64,000 nucleotides of DNA from Bacteroidales bacterium. GTDB lineage: Bacteria > Bacteroidota > Bacteroidia > Bacteroidales > Tenuifilaceae. Location: contig DSBV01000126.1 in NCBI GenBank assembly GCA_011045955.1, positions 1 to 64,000 on the forward strand. Direction: 5' to 3'. Shown piece by piece: positions 19,452-29,311 of the stretch. The first letter of the stretch is position 1; every line of letters starts with the position of its first letter. Both the position numbers and the translations under genes were made by a program. The notes beneath the pieces were generated by a model. It ran no database searches. It was not told the DNA's origin and saw nothing but the letters and a program-made list of their open reading frames with translations.

Positions 19452-21743
19452 ATGAAAATATTGGATATTAAAACGAGCATCACTTATTTGACATTTTCGG
19501 CTATAAGTATTTTCACAGGTTTGCATGCCCAGGAAATCGATAGCCTTTTAAGGCTATCGGAGCATTACCGGACAGTTAACCCCGACTCGGCTGTAAATTT
19601 TGCCAGGCAAGCTTTGGCAAAAGTTGACGCAGTAAATCAACCCGATATTGTGGCCCGGGTTTACTTTAGTTTAGGGTATGCCTACTACAACCGCAACGAC
19701 TTTGAACTAGCTCTGGAACATTTCAATAAGTCGCTGATGCTGGCTGAGCAATTGGATAATATCCAACTTCAGGCCTTAGTCCATAACCGTATTGGCAACG
19801 TGTACCAGCTAAAGAGTTACTACAACCAAGCCATTGATAAGTATAAAAAAGCATTGGACTACAATTACAAGATAGGGAACAAAGTAGAGATTGCCCGCAC
19901 GTTAGTTAATATTGGCACTGTGTTTGCAATCACGGGATATTTCTCAATTGCCTTGCAGTACATGCTCGATGCCCTTGAAATTTTTGAGCAATCGGGCGAA
20001 ACCGAGGGCATGGCTTGGACATCGTTAAGCATCTCGCGCCTTTTTAGTCGTTTGGAGATTAATGAAAGGGCTCTGCAGTATGCCGAGAACGCCTTAAACC
20101 ATTACCGCAGGCTTAGTAATCAAACCGGAATAACCTTAGCGCAAACCGAACTGGCCAACATATACTACCATACTGGTATGCACGACAAAGCGCTCGACTT
20201 ACTGGAAAAGATAGTTGATGAGAATTCACGCACCCGAAACATACATGCTCAAGCAGCCAATTACCTGCTAATAGGAATTATCTACTTTGATAAAAAACAA
20301 TACGGGCAGTCCGAGCACTACCTTAACCTATCGCAACATCTGAAACAGCAAGTGAACGATAGTATTGACATGGCAAAGCTTAACCGATACATGGGCGAAC
20401 TTGAACTGCAAAAGGGAAACTTTGCCAAAGGAGTTACCCTATTGAACAAAGCGTTAAACGATGCCCAAAAGCAAAAGATTACAACCGATTTGCGCGACAT
20501 TTACCATAGCTTATCGAACGCGGAGCGGAGAAAAGGTAATTACCTAAAGGCATACGAGTACTTTACCAACTATTCGGCGCTTAAGGATAGCGTTAACGCC
20601 AGCCAAATAGCTAAGTTGGAGATGCAGTACGACTTTGAAAAAAGAGAAAAGGAACAGGAGCTTATCTCGCGCCAACGCGATGCCATGCAGCAAGCCAGGC
20701 TTGAACGGCAACGAATGGCAACTCTGCTTATTTCAATAGCTTTAGTTTTGAGCCTTGCTCTGGCAGCGGTAGTGTTCAAATTCTACCGCGAAAAAAAGAG
20801 AACCAACCAAATTCTCATACAACAGAACACGGAAATATTAAGGCAAAAAAACGAAATTGAAAATCAGAAACAGGAGATTGAGGCCCAGCGCGATCTGGCC
20901 GAAAGGCAGCGTGACCAAATAGCCGAACAACAAAAGCAAATAACCGATAGTATTAAGTATGCTAGCCGTATTCAGGCTGCAGTTCTTCCTCGTAACCAGC
21001 AAATTTCCACGCTGCTTCGCGACCACTTTGTATTCTACCAGCCCAAAAACATTGTTAGTGGCGATTTCTTTTGGGTAACCAAACTCACCGATGGTAGAGT
21101 TGCGATAGCAGCAGCCGATTGTACTGGCCATGGTGTTCCCGGTGCTTTTATGAGTATGCTTGGAATTACCCTGCTAAAAGAACTAACTGCAACGCAACAT
21201 TTTGAGAATGCAGCCGATATCCTTTCCCGCTTACGCCGCCTAGTAATTGCCTCGCTCAATCCAGCCGAAACCGATAACGATTCCCACGACGGCATGGATA
21301 TGGGTATGCTCATAATTGACCGGAAAAAAATGGAGGCCCACTACGCAGGCGCATATTTCCCCTTGTTGATCATTAGGGACTCCTCATTGCAAGCCCCACC
21401 TAAACACTCAAAACCCATTACTGCCAACGGTAAAACTCTTTACGAAATTAAAGGCGATAAAATGCCTATTGGGCATCACATTATTGAGGAGCAAATGTTT
21501 ACCAACCATGTATTAGCAATCTTTGAGAACGACCAATTCTACATGCTTTCCGATGGGTATTCCGACCAGTTTGGTGGCCCTAAAAACTCAAAATTTATGA
21601 TGGTGAACCTCAAAAAACTGCTGCTCGATATTCACCACCTGCCATTAAATACCCAGCAAGGTATCTTACAGGAAAAATTTTATGAGTTTAAGGGTAACGA
21701 AAAACAGGTTGATGATATACTTATTATGGGATTTAGGATTTGA
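19452..21743 (+). CDS. TPR-repeat protein with C-terminal SpoIIE/PP2C-type phosphatase domain
   Basis: Multiple TPR-like helices, TM segment, coiled coil, then SGDFFWVTKLTDGRVAIAAADCTGHGVPGAFMSMLG and MLSDGYSDQFGG. Confidence 0.9.
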   Translation: MKILDIKTSITYLTFSAISIFTGLHAQEIDSLLRLSEHYRTVNPDSAVNFARQALAKVDAVNQPDIVARVYFSLGYAYYNRNDFELALEHFNKSLMLAEQLDNIQLQALVHNRIGNVYQLKSYYNQAIDKYKKALDYNYKIGNKVEIARTLVNIGTVFAITGYFSIALQYMLDALEIFEQSGETEGMAWTSLSISRLFSRLEINERALQYAENALNHYRRLSNQTGITLAQTELANIYYHTGMHDKALDLLEKIVDENSRTRNIHAQAANYLLIGIIYFDKKQYGQSEHYLNLSQHLKQQVNDSIDMAKLNRYMGELELQKGNFAKGVTLLNKALNDAQKQKITTDLRDIYHSLSNAERRKGNYLKAYEYFTNYSALKDSVNASQIAKLEMQYDFEKREKEQELISRQRDAMQQARLERQRMATLLISIALVLSLALAAVVFKFYREKKRTNQILIQQNTEILRQKNEIENQKQEIEAQRDLAERQRDQIAEQQKQITDSIKYASRIQAAVLPRNQQISTLLRDHFVFYQPKNIVSGDFFWVTKLTDGRVAIAAADCTGHGVPGAFMSMLGITLLKELTATQHFENAADILSRLRRLVIASLNPAETDNDSHDGMDMGMLIIDRKKMEAHYAGAYFPLLIIRDSSLQAPPKHSKPITANGKTLYEIKGDKMPIGHHIIEEQMFTNHVLAIFENDQFYMLSDGYSDQFGGPKNSKFMMVNLKKLLLDIHHLPLNTQQGILQEKFYEFKGNEKQVDDILIMGFRI

Positions 21744-22014
21744 CAGGCAAATTTCAATCAATTCATATAAATCTCAAACTCACACTCGGGTTTACCTGCT
21801 GCCTTTTCACTATTCCCTTAACTTCCTCTAACTCCATCTTATTCTTTCTATTCCGATTTATTCCGATTCATTCCTCTGGAAATTATCCCGCTTGAATTTA
21901 TTAATTTATAGTACTTGAAATTAATCACGCTTAAACCATTAGCAGAAAATCGTTTTTTAACTTTTTTTTCAATTTTTCGTAAAGTATCATATGTTTGTAT
22001 GATAAAGTCGAACT

Positions 22015-24480
22015 ATGCAAAGCATACAATTTGCACATAGGGTTTTGAAACATTTTGCTTTTGTTTTGCTAATGCAATTCCCATTCTCAGTTTTTTCCCA
22101 GCCAAAATCCGATAGTATTGCAGTTAAGGCCCTAATCGATTCTGCGGCTAACGCAAAATCGCCACAAGTAAGAATAGCATTTGCACGCGAGGCATACCAT
22201 AAGGCAATAGCCACAAATAGCAAGCGGTTGATTGCTGATGCTACTCACGCAATGGGTAACGCTCTTTTTAGGCTAAACAGCTACGATACCGCGATCGACA
22301 CTCTACAAAGGGCGTTGGTTCTTTATAATATTGTTGGTGATAGCGCTGGAAGGGCAAAAACCTACTTCACCCTTGGGTCTTGCTTTGTGCGGAAGTCGAA
22401 CTATGTAAAGGCAATTCAACTAATTGAAGAGAGTGTAAAGCTGGCTTCATTGCTTAGTGATAGCGCGTTGCTTTCCAGCTGCTATAATACACTGGGGATT
22501 ATTTACTATACTCTTGATAACTACCCTACATCAATCGATTTTTTTGAAAAAGCAGCAAACTACTACGAAAAAACTCACAGTTACAAAAACTATGTACGGG
22601 TTAAAGGAAATATTGGATTATGCCTTATTAAGACGGGCGAAAAGGATAGTGCTAAGAAGATTTTTTTTAGTACGCTTGGTAACTATGGCAAGTATATGGA
22701 TTCGCTTATGCTTGCATCGTTCTTTGATAACATTGGCGTTCTATACGAGGCTTTAGGCAAAATCGATTCGGCATTGCACTACCATAACCATTCATTAAAT
22801 ATTAGTAAAAAAATTAAATCATCACGAGGAATTGCTTTAAGTAACCTGGCAATTGGCCGATGCTACAACGGTCAGAGCAAATACAGTGTGGCAAGGGCAT
22901 ACCTCCTTACTGCCAAACAAGTATCCCAAAAAAATAAGTTAGAATATATTACTGCACAGGCCAACAGGCAGCTCGCCACTTGTTACGAAGAACTTGGCGA
23001 TTTTAAAAGTTCTCAGAGATGCCTAAAGGAGTTTTTGGAGTATAACGATAAAACATTCACCAAGAAAATGGTGAATCAGGTTGCTCAATTGCACTCGATG
23101 TTGCAAATAGAAAAGCAAGAAAAGGAGAATCAACAGCTACAGCTGCAACTTGAACTAAAATCGTTAAATGAACAGAAGGATAAAAAGATCATCACTTTGT
23201 ACACAATCTTTTCAATACTTTTGCTCCTTACTCTTAGCATTATTGTTTACTTTGCCCTTCAGCTCTCCCAAAAGAAAAAGCTATTAGAGCATACAAACTC
23301 TCAGCTTTTCAGGTTCAATAATGAGCTCGATTCCCTGGTAAAACATAGAACCAGAGAGTTAAATAATGCTCTTGACCAAATTAGGGAGCTGGAGAGAATT
23401 AAATCCGCTTTCATGGCAAACATCAGCCATGAAATCCGAACACCCCTGAATGGTGTACTGGGACTCACCTACTACCTCTCGTCATCAGAATGCCCTGCTG
23501 AAGAGCGTTCGCAGATAGGTGAACAGGTTAAGCGCTTAGGAAATAAACTTGTAAGAATAGTTGACGATATCCTTGAACTTTCAAAAATTGAAACTAACCA
23601 GGTAAACCTGCTGCTGTCCGAGGTCAACCTAAATCAGCTCCTCGATAAGGTTTACAAGGAATTTGACACCATTGCCGAGTTTGATGATAAGAAACTCTTT
23701 TTTAGGGTGAATAAATCGCTACCCAACGATAAGGCAGTAGTAATAAGCGATTACTACCGATTGCGAAGCATTGTTATTCACCTTTTAGAGAATGCTTTTA
23801 AGTTCACGAACCAGGGTGGTATTGAAATGGGTTACTCCATAAACGAGAACTCGTTGCTATACCTATACGTAAAGGATACAGGGGTGGGTATACCTGACGA
23901 TATCCAGAAGAAAGTTTTTGAGCGTTTTTATAAGCACTTAGATGATTCCAGCCCAATATTTTACGATGGTTTAGGAATTGGATTAACCATAGCCATGGGT
24001 TATGCCATTGCGTTAGGGGGTAGCATCAAGCTTCAATCTTCACCGGGGCAAGGCTCTACTTTTACTCTTGTATTACCTATTAGGGTAACCAACTCAAACT
24101 CCAACAAGGAGGCTTTCAACTTTACTGGTAAAAGAATACTGGTGGTAGAAGACGATCTGATTAACTACCAGTACCTACACGCCTTGCTTAGTAAAACTGG
24201 TGCTACTGTTACTCATATTAAAAATGGCGAGGATGCCATAGAGGCAGCCACTATTGATAGGGCTGCCGATTTAATTCTTCTGGACATACAGTTACCTTTT
24301 AAAAGCGGCATAGAGGCTGCCATTGAGATACGAAAAGTAAATAAAGAAATTCCCATAATAGCACAAACTGCCACTGATTCTGATTATGTTAATGCCTGTC
24401 TGGAAGCTGGTTGTAATGCTTTTATCACAAAACCAATCGATCCCGATGAACTACTCTCTCTTATTAACCGATTCCTATAA
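22015..24480 (+). CDS. TPR-containing hybrid sensor histidine kinase with receiver domain
   Basis: TPR repeats, TM, H-box ISHEIRTPLNGVLGLTYYL, DTGVGIPDDIQKKVFERFYK, and receiver RILVVEDDLINYQYL...ILLDIQLPFKSG. Confidence 0.92.
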   Translation: MQSIQFAHRVLKHFAFVLLMQFPFSVFSQPKSDSIAVKALIDSAANAKSPQVRIAFAREAYHKAIATNSKRLIADATHAMGNALFRLNSYDTAIDTLQRALVLYNIVGDSAGRAKTYFTLGSCFVRKSNYVKAIQLIEESVKLASLLSDSALLSSCYNTLGIIYYTLDNYPTSIDFFEKAANYYEKTHSYKNYVRVKGNIGLCLIKTGEKDSAKKIFFSTLGNYGKYMDSLMLASFFDNIGVLYEALGKIDSALHYHNHSLNISKKIKSSRGIALSNLAIGRCYNGQSKYSVARAYLLTAKQVSQKNKLEYITAQANRQLATCYEELGDFKSSQRCLKEFLEYNDKTFTKKMVNQVAQLHSMLQIEKQEKENQQLQLQLELKSLNEQKDKKIITLYTIFSILLLLTLSIIVYFALQLSQKKKLLEHTNSQLFRFNNELDSLVKHRTRELNNALDQIRELERIKSAFMANISHEIRTPLNGVLGLTYYLSSSECPAEERSQIGEQVKRLGNKLVRIVDDILELSKIETNQVNLLLSEVNLNQLLDKVYKEFDTIAEFDDKKLFFRVNKSLPNDKAVVISDYYRLRSIVIHLLENAFKFTNQGGIEMGYSINENSLLYLYVKDTGVGIPDDIQKKVFERFYKHLDDSSPIFYDGLGIGLTIAMGYAIALGGSIKLQSSPGQGSTFTLVLPIRVTNSNSNKEAFNFTGKRILVVEDDLINYQYLHALLSKTGATVTHIKNGEDAIEAATIDRAADLILLDIQLPFKSGIEAAIEIRKVNKEIPIIAQTATDSDYVNACLEAGCNAFITKPIDPDELLSLINRFL

Positions 24481-24518
24481 ACCATAAACCCCAACATAGG
24501 TTGGGGTTTATGGTTTAT
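24477..24518. terminator. long perfect hairpin between convergent hybrid kinase and ychF
   Basis: ATAAACCATAAACCCCAAC-ATAG-GTTGGGGTTTATGGTTTAT: 19-bp perfect inverted repeat with 4-nt loop. Confidence 0.85.
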
Positions 24519-24529
24519 TTGGCTGTTTT

Positions 24530-25621
24530 TTATATGTTGAAACGGATATGCAGAATATCACCATCCTCCACAACGTAATTCTTACCTTCAACAAATAACT
24601 TTCCCTTTTCGCGGCAGGCGTGTTCAGAGCCAAGGGTAATAAAATCGTTATACTTCATAACCTCGGCCCTAATAAACCCGCGTTCAAGGTCGGAATGTAT
24701 AACACCGGCAGCCTGCGGGGCTGTCATCCCTTTTTTGATTGTCCATGCCCTAATTTCTTTTGGCCCTACAGTAAAAAAGGTTTCGAGGTTCAGAAGAGAG
24801 TATGCCGCTCTGATAAGCTTTTTAACGCCGGGCTCAGTAAGTCCTACATCGGCCAAAAAGGCTTTGCGGTCATCCTCACTTTCCAGTTCCGATATTTCGG
24901 CTTCAACCTTGCCGGCAATTATCAGGATTTCGGCATTTTCATCCTTTAGGAACTCCTTTACTCTATCGGAGTATGGATTACCGTTCATAGCCGATTTTTC
25001 ATCAACATTGCAAACGTAAATTACGGGTTTGGTAGTAAGCAGGAAAAGGTCGTCAACATACTTTTTATCGTGCTCATCAACGGGGACAGTTGAGGCGTTT
25101 TTGAAAGCTTCGAGGTGGTTTTTATACACCGAAAGCACCTCAAAAGCCTTTTTGGCTTCCTTATCGCCAACCTTTGAAGCTTTTTCAACCTTTTGTAACT
25201 TTTTCTCAACCGATTCCAGGTCGCGAACCTGCAGCTCAAAGTTCACCGTTTCGATATCGCGAACCGGGTCGATTGAACCATCGATGTGTGGTAACGAGAG
25301 ATCGTCGAAACAGCGTAGCACGTGGATTAACGCATCGCAGTTACGAACATCGGCCAGGAACTTGTTGCCCTCGCCCTTACCAGTTGTTTTTGACAAGCCC
25401 GGAATATCAACTATCTCAACGGTGGTATGAACTATTCGCTCAGTGGGTTGGATCTTTTCAAGTTCGTAAAGCCGGTTATCGGGAACGTTTATTGTACTGA
25501 TGTTCGATTTACCTGTGCCCGTAGCCACATTGCTGGTTAAAGCCTTAGTGCTGGACATGCAGTTGAAAATAGTAGTTTTGCCCACGTTGGCAAGACCGAT
25601 TATGCCACATTTTAAACCCAT
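24530..25621 (-). CDS. ychF: redox-regulated ATPase YchF (Obg-family GTPase)
   Basis: GLANVGKTTIFNCMS, DIPGLSKTTGKGEGNKFLADVRNCDA, C-terminal TGS-like region. Confidence 0.95.
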   Translation of the reverse strand: MGLKCGIIGLANVGKTTIFNCMSSTKALTSNVATGTGKSNISTINVPDNRLYELEKIQPTERIVHTTVEIVDIPGLSKTTGKGEGNKFLADVRNCDALIHVLRCFDDLSLPHIDGSIDPVRDIETVNFELQVRDLESVEKKLQKVEKASKVGDKEAKKAFEVLSVYKNHLEAFKNASTVPVDEHDKKYVDDLFLLTTKPVIYVCNVDEKSAMNGNPYSDRVKEFLKDENAEILIIAGKVEAEISELESEDDRKAFLADVGLTEPGVKKLIRAAYSLLNLETFFTVGPKEIRAWTIKKGMTAPQAAGVIHSDLERGFIRAEVMKYNDFITLGSEHACREKGKLFVEGKNYVVEDGDILHIRFNI

Positions 25622-25672
25622 CGGAATTCAATTTATTTGAGCACAAAATTACAGCAAATAGCTCAGATAACA

Positions 25673-25694
25673 AAAAAGCGGCTAACGCCGCTTT
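25673..25694 (-). terminator. intrinsic terminator downstream of the OmpA-family gene
   Basis: AAAGCGGC-TAAC-GCCGCTTT just 3' of the 25700 stop on the minus strand. Confidence 0.7.
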
Positions 25695-25699
25695 AGAGT

Positions 25700-26731
25700 T
25701 TAGTCGCTTTCGAGCAGCTGGAATATTTCGTCCATTTTTGGGGTAAGGATAATCTCCGTGCGCCTGTTTTTTTGTCGGGCTTCGGGTGTTTTAGCCCTAT
25801 CAATGGGGATATACTGGCTGCGTCCTGCTGCAGTTACACGCACAGGGTCAATCCTTGAACCTGTGATCAGTAGACGTACAATGGTCGTAGCACGTTTTAC
25901 ACTTAAATCCCAGTTATCCTGCAGTCCGCCTGTTCCGCGATAGGGAACATCGTCGGTATGCCCCTCAACCATAATGTTTATATCGGGATTCTGTTCAAGT
26001 ACAGGAATTAGCTGTTTAATGGCAGCGACTCCCTTTGAGTCAATCTCGTAGCTGCCCGATTTGAACATCAACTTTTCCTCCAGCGATACGTAAACCTTAC
26101 CATTCTGGATTGAAACGGTTAGACCCTTGCTCTCGAACCCAAAAAGGGCATCGGCAATTTTTTCCCTGAGAGCCCTCACAATGGAATCCTTGGCGTTTAG
26201 CATTCGCTCCATCTCAACTAACCGGGCGTTCCGCACATCAAGTTCACGTTTCATGTTATCGAGATTTGCCTGCACCTTATCGAGTCCTACCTTACGCTGG
26301 TATAGCCTGCGTTCCAACTCTTTTAGGGCATCTTCCTTTTCCTGCAACTCTTCCTGCGTTTTCTGTATTTGAAGCAAAAGCTTTTTGGTTTCATCCTTGC
26401 TACCCGAAATTACTCCATCCTGCAGGTTTTGGAGCTCAGCGTATCGCTCCTTAAGCGTTGCAAGCTCTTCATTAATGCGGTTTAACGTAATTGCGCGGTT
26501 AATGCTGTCGCTTGTGAGGGCATCAACCTTTGCCTCAAAAATACGGTTTTTGCTGTCGAGCTCCGAGTTTTTTGTTGAAAGGGCTTCATTTTCTACCGAC
26601 AACTTTTCACGTTCCTCCTCGCACTTTGCGTATTTATCCTGAAGTGCCTGAAATTCCTTTGCAGGTACGCAAGCTGAAAGAATTGCAAAGCCAAGTATCA
26701 GGGCCTTAGGGTATTTTTGATATAACTTCAT
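25700..26731 (-). CDS. OmpA/MotB-family peptidoglycan-associated lipoprotein with long coiled coil
   Basis: Lipobox-like LSAC, ~170-aa heptad-rich coil, OmpA motif NPDINIMVEGHTDDVPYRGTGGLQDNWDLSVKRA. Confidence 0.9.
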   Translation of the reverse strand: MKLYQKYPKALILGFAILSACVPAKEFQALQDKYAKCEEEREKLSVENEALSTKNSELDSKNRIFEAKVDALTSDSINRAITLNRINEELATLKERYAELQNLQDGVISGSKDETKKLLLQIQKTQEELQEKEDALKELERRLYQRKVGLDKVQANLDNMKRELDVRNARLVEMERMLNAKDSIVRALREKIADALFGFESKGLTVSIQNGKVYVSLEEKLMFKSGSYEIDSKGVAAIKQLIPVLEQNPDINIMVEGHTDDVPYRGTGGLQDNWDLSVKRATTIVRLLITGSRIDPVRVTAAGRSQYIPIDRAKTPEARQKNRRTEIILTPKMDEIFQLLESD

Positions 26732-26886
26732 GTTGCAATTATTTTGAACAAATATAAAAATTTAATTGCACCTTCGCGGTTTGAAACATTTTTAAAATAT
26801 CAACATAAAAAGATAATTTAGACAGAAAAGATTTGGAAAAATCTGCAATAAAGTACTATTTTAGCTGTTAAGGTCTAGTTAGTGTA

Positions 26887-28815
26887 ATGGTGTTTATGGA
26901 GAACAAGTACGCATTGCTAAGCAATATCGATTCGCCCGAGGATATTAAAAGGTTACAACCAGAGCAGCTGGTTGAATTAAGTGCTGAGCTCAGGCAGTTT
27001 ATTATTGATATTGTTTCTGAGAATCCGGGTCATTTTGCCTCAAGCCTTGGCGTTGTTGAGTTAACCATAGCCCTCCACTACGTGTATAACACTCCCTTTG
27101 ACCGAATAATTTGGGATGTAGGCCATCAGGCTTATGGCCACAAAATACTTACTGGCCGTCGCGACATTTTCCATACTAACCGAAAGTATAAGGGTATTAG
27201 CGGTTTCCCAAAACGTTCCGAGAGTCCTTACGATGCCTTTGGCGTTGGCCATTCATCCACATCCATTTCCGCAGCCCTTGGCATGTCGGTAGCATCGAGG
27301 TTGAAGCTTGAAAACCGAAAAATAGTAGCAGTAATTGGCGATGGTGCTCTTACTGGCGGAATAGCCTTTGAGGCTCTTAACCATGGCGGGGGCATCAACC
27401 CAAACATGCTGGTTATCCTTAACGACAACAATATCTCCATTGATCCAAGTGTTGGCGCTCTTAAGGAGTACTTGCTCGATGTTACCACCTCAAAAACGTA
27501 CAACAGACTCAAGGACGAGGTTTGGGATATCCTGGGACGACTTGATAGGGTTGGCCCGAAAACCCGCAGCCTAATTCAAAAAATTGAAAATGCTGTTAAG
27601 GCTGCACTGCTCAAGCAAAGTAATCTTTTCGAATCGCTTGGATTTAGGTATTTTGGGCCTATTGATGGGCACGATGTGGTTTACCTAACCCGTGTACTTC
27701 AGGATTTAAAGGATATTCCAGGCCCAAAACTGCTGCACATCGTTACCGTTAAGGGCAAAGGGTACGCACCCGCTGAGAGTAACCAAACAGCCTTTCATGC
27801 TCCGGGACTGTTCAATAAGGAAACCGGCGAGAGGATAAAGCTGGATGCTAACAAGCCCACCCCACCCCGCTACCAAGATGTTTTTGGCGAAACCCTGGTT
27901 GAACTCGCCAAGCAAAACCCAAAGATTGTTGGAATTACCCCTGCCATGGCAAGCGGATGCTCCCTCAATATCATGATGCAAAAGATGCCCGATAGGGCTT
28001 TTGATGTGGGCATTGCCGAACAACACGCTGTAACCTTCTCGGCCGGGCTGGCTGCTGAGGGGCTAATTCCATTCTGCAACATTTACTCCACCTTCATGCA
28101 AAGGGCATACGACCAAGTTATACACGATGTTGCGCTTCAAAACCTGCCTGTTGTTTTTTGCCTTGACCGTGGCGGGTTAGTTGGCGATGATGGTGCTACA
28201 CACCATGGTGCTTACGACCTAGCATACATGCGCAGCGTTCCTAACATGACCGTTGCAGCACCAATGAACGAGGAGGAATTACGCAACTTAATGTACACAG
28301 CTCAGCTTGAGCCCAAGGGGCCCATTTCCATTCGCTATCCACGTGGCAATGGTGTTATGGTGGATTGGCGTAAGCCTTTCAAACGCGTTGAGCTGGGCAA
28401 GGGTAGAGTTCTTAGAACTGGCAGCGATATTGCAATTCTTTCCATTGGTCACATTGGTAACCTTGCAGCAAAGGCGGCCGATATGCTTGAGGCCGATGGC
28501 CACGCAGTTTTTCATGCCGACATGCGTTTTGTTAAACCGCTCGATGTTGAGATTCTTAAATCGGTTGGCAAGGAGTTTAAAACTGTTATCACGGTTGAGG
28601 ACGGCTGCCTACCCGGCGGTTTTGGAAGCGCTGTGCTGGAGTGGCTCAACGATAATGGCTACACCATTAAGGTAGTTCGCCTGGGTATTCCCGATACCTT
28701 TATTGAACAAGGAACCCAGCAGGAACTCTACGCCGAGTGTGGCTACGATATTGAGAACATCTACAAAACCGCAAAGCGTTACATCACCAAAAAGGTTAAG
28801 CTGAGAGCCGGTTAA
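26887..28815 (+). CDS. dxs: 1-deoxy-D-xylulose-5-phosphate synthase
   Basis: IIWDVGHQAYGHKILTGRR, VIGDGALTGGIAFEALNHGG, FDVGIAEQHAVTFSAGLAAEGL. Confidence 0.96.
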   Translation: MVFMENKYALLSNIDSPEDIKRLQPEQLVELSAELRQFIIDIVSENPGHFASSLGVVELTIALHYVYNTPFDRIIWDVGHQAYGHKILTGRRDIFHTNRKYKGISGFPKRSESPYDAFGVGHSSTSISAALGMSVASRLKLENRKIVAVIGDGALTGGIAFEALNHGGGINPNMLVILNDNNISIDPSVGALKEYLLDVTTSKTYNRLKDEVWDILGRLDRVGPKTRSLIQKIENAVKAALLKQSNLFESLGFRYFGPIDGHDVVYLTRVLQDLKDIPGPKLLHIVTVKGKGYAPAESNQTAFHAPGLFNKETGERIKLDANKPTPPRYQDVFGETLVELAKQNPKIVGITPAMASGCSLNIMMQKMPDRAFDVGIAEQHAVTFSAGLAAEGLIPFCNIYSTFMQRAYDQVIHDVALQNLPVVFCLDRGGLVGDDGATHHGAYDLAYMRSVPNMTVAAPMNEEELRNLMYTAQLEPKGPISIRYPRGNGVMVDWRKPFKRVELGKGRVLRTGSDIAILSIGHIGNLAAKAADMLEADGHAVFHADMRFVKPLDVEILKSVGKEFKTVITVEDGCLPGGFGSAVLEWLNDNGYTIKVVRLGIPDTFIEQGTQQELYAECGYDIENIYKTAKRYITKKVKLRAG

Positions 28816-28881
28816 GATATTGCCCTAAAATTTTTTGACAAATTAAGTAAACATATTATCTTCGCACCGATTTTTTACTAC

Positions 28882-28965
28882 GCCCGGGTGGCGGAATTGG
28901 TAGACGCGCTGGTCTCAAACACCAGTGGTAGCAATACCATGCCGGTTCGACCCCGGCCCCGGGTA
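28882..28965 (+). tRNA. tRNA-Leu (anticodon CAA)
   Basis: GCCCGGGTGGCGGAATTGGTAGACGCGCTGGTCTCAAACACCAG...long variable arm...GCCGGTTCGACCCCGGCCCCGGGTA. Anticodon loop CTCAAAC; 3' CCA not encoded. Confidence 0.95.
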
Positions 28966-28967
28966 CT

Positions 28968-28994
28968 AAAGCCTCGAATCGTTTGGGGCTTTTT
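28968..28994 (+). terminator. terminator of tRNA-Leu
   Basis: AAAGCCTC...GGGGCTTTTTTC immediately after the tRNA. Confidence 0.7.
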
Positions 28995-29035
28995 TCATTT
29001 CCAGTATCGGTTTCTGTGCTGAATTGTTAGGAAGG

Positions 29036-29225
29036 TCTTCCGAGAACCTCAGTATGACAGGTGGAGCTCTCAGGTGTGTGTTGTTTGTGAAACGAATGGA
29101 ACACAGATGACACTGATGAATTAGTTGTTCGTTGATCGTTGTTCGTAAAAAATGACCCGGCATGAAAACAAATGAATCTGAAATCCTCTTTATCCTTTAA
29201 CCTTGAATCCAACTATATCGGGACT
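29036..29225. repeat. mosaic intergenic repeat block 3
   Basis: CTTCCGAGAACCTCAGTATGACAGG and AACGAATGGAACACAGATGACACTGATGAATTAGTTGTTCGTTGATCGTTGTTCG. Confidence 0.7.
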
Positions 29226-29311
29226 CTGAATAACCTAAGGAAATTATTATTTTGTGGCAGGAATTTAAATTCCGTAATTTTGGATTCTGAAAAGTAAAAA
29301 AACTAAAACCT

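Noticed and set aside
21745-21960. TATTCCGATTTATTCCGATTCATTCC short direct repeat between the phosphatase and hybrid-kinase genes
   Set aside because: Only two to three imperfect units and no clear match to the other mosaic modules; too weak to call.
28882-28965. tRNA-Leu as an integration site for a mobile island
   Set aside because: No integrase or repeated tRNA 3' end seen downstream; the flanking genes are ordinary.
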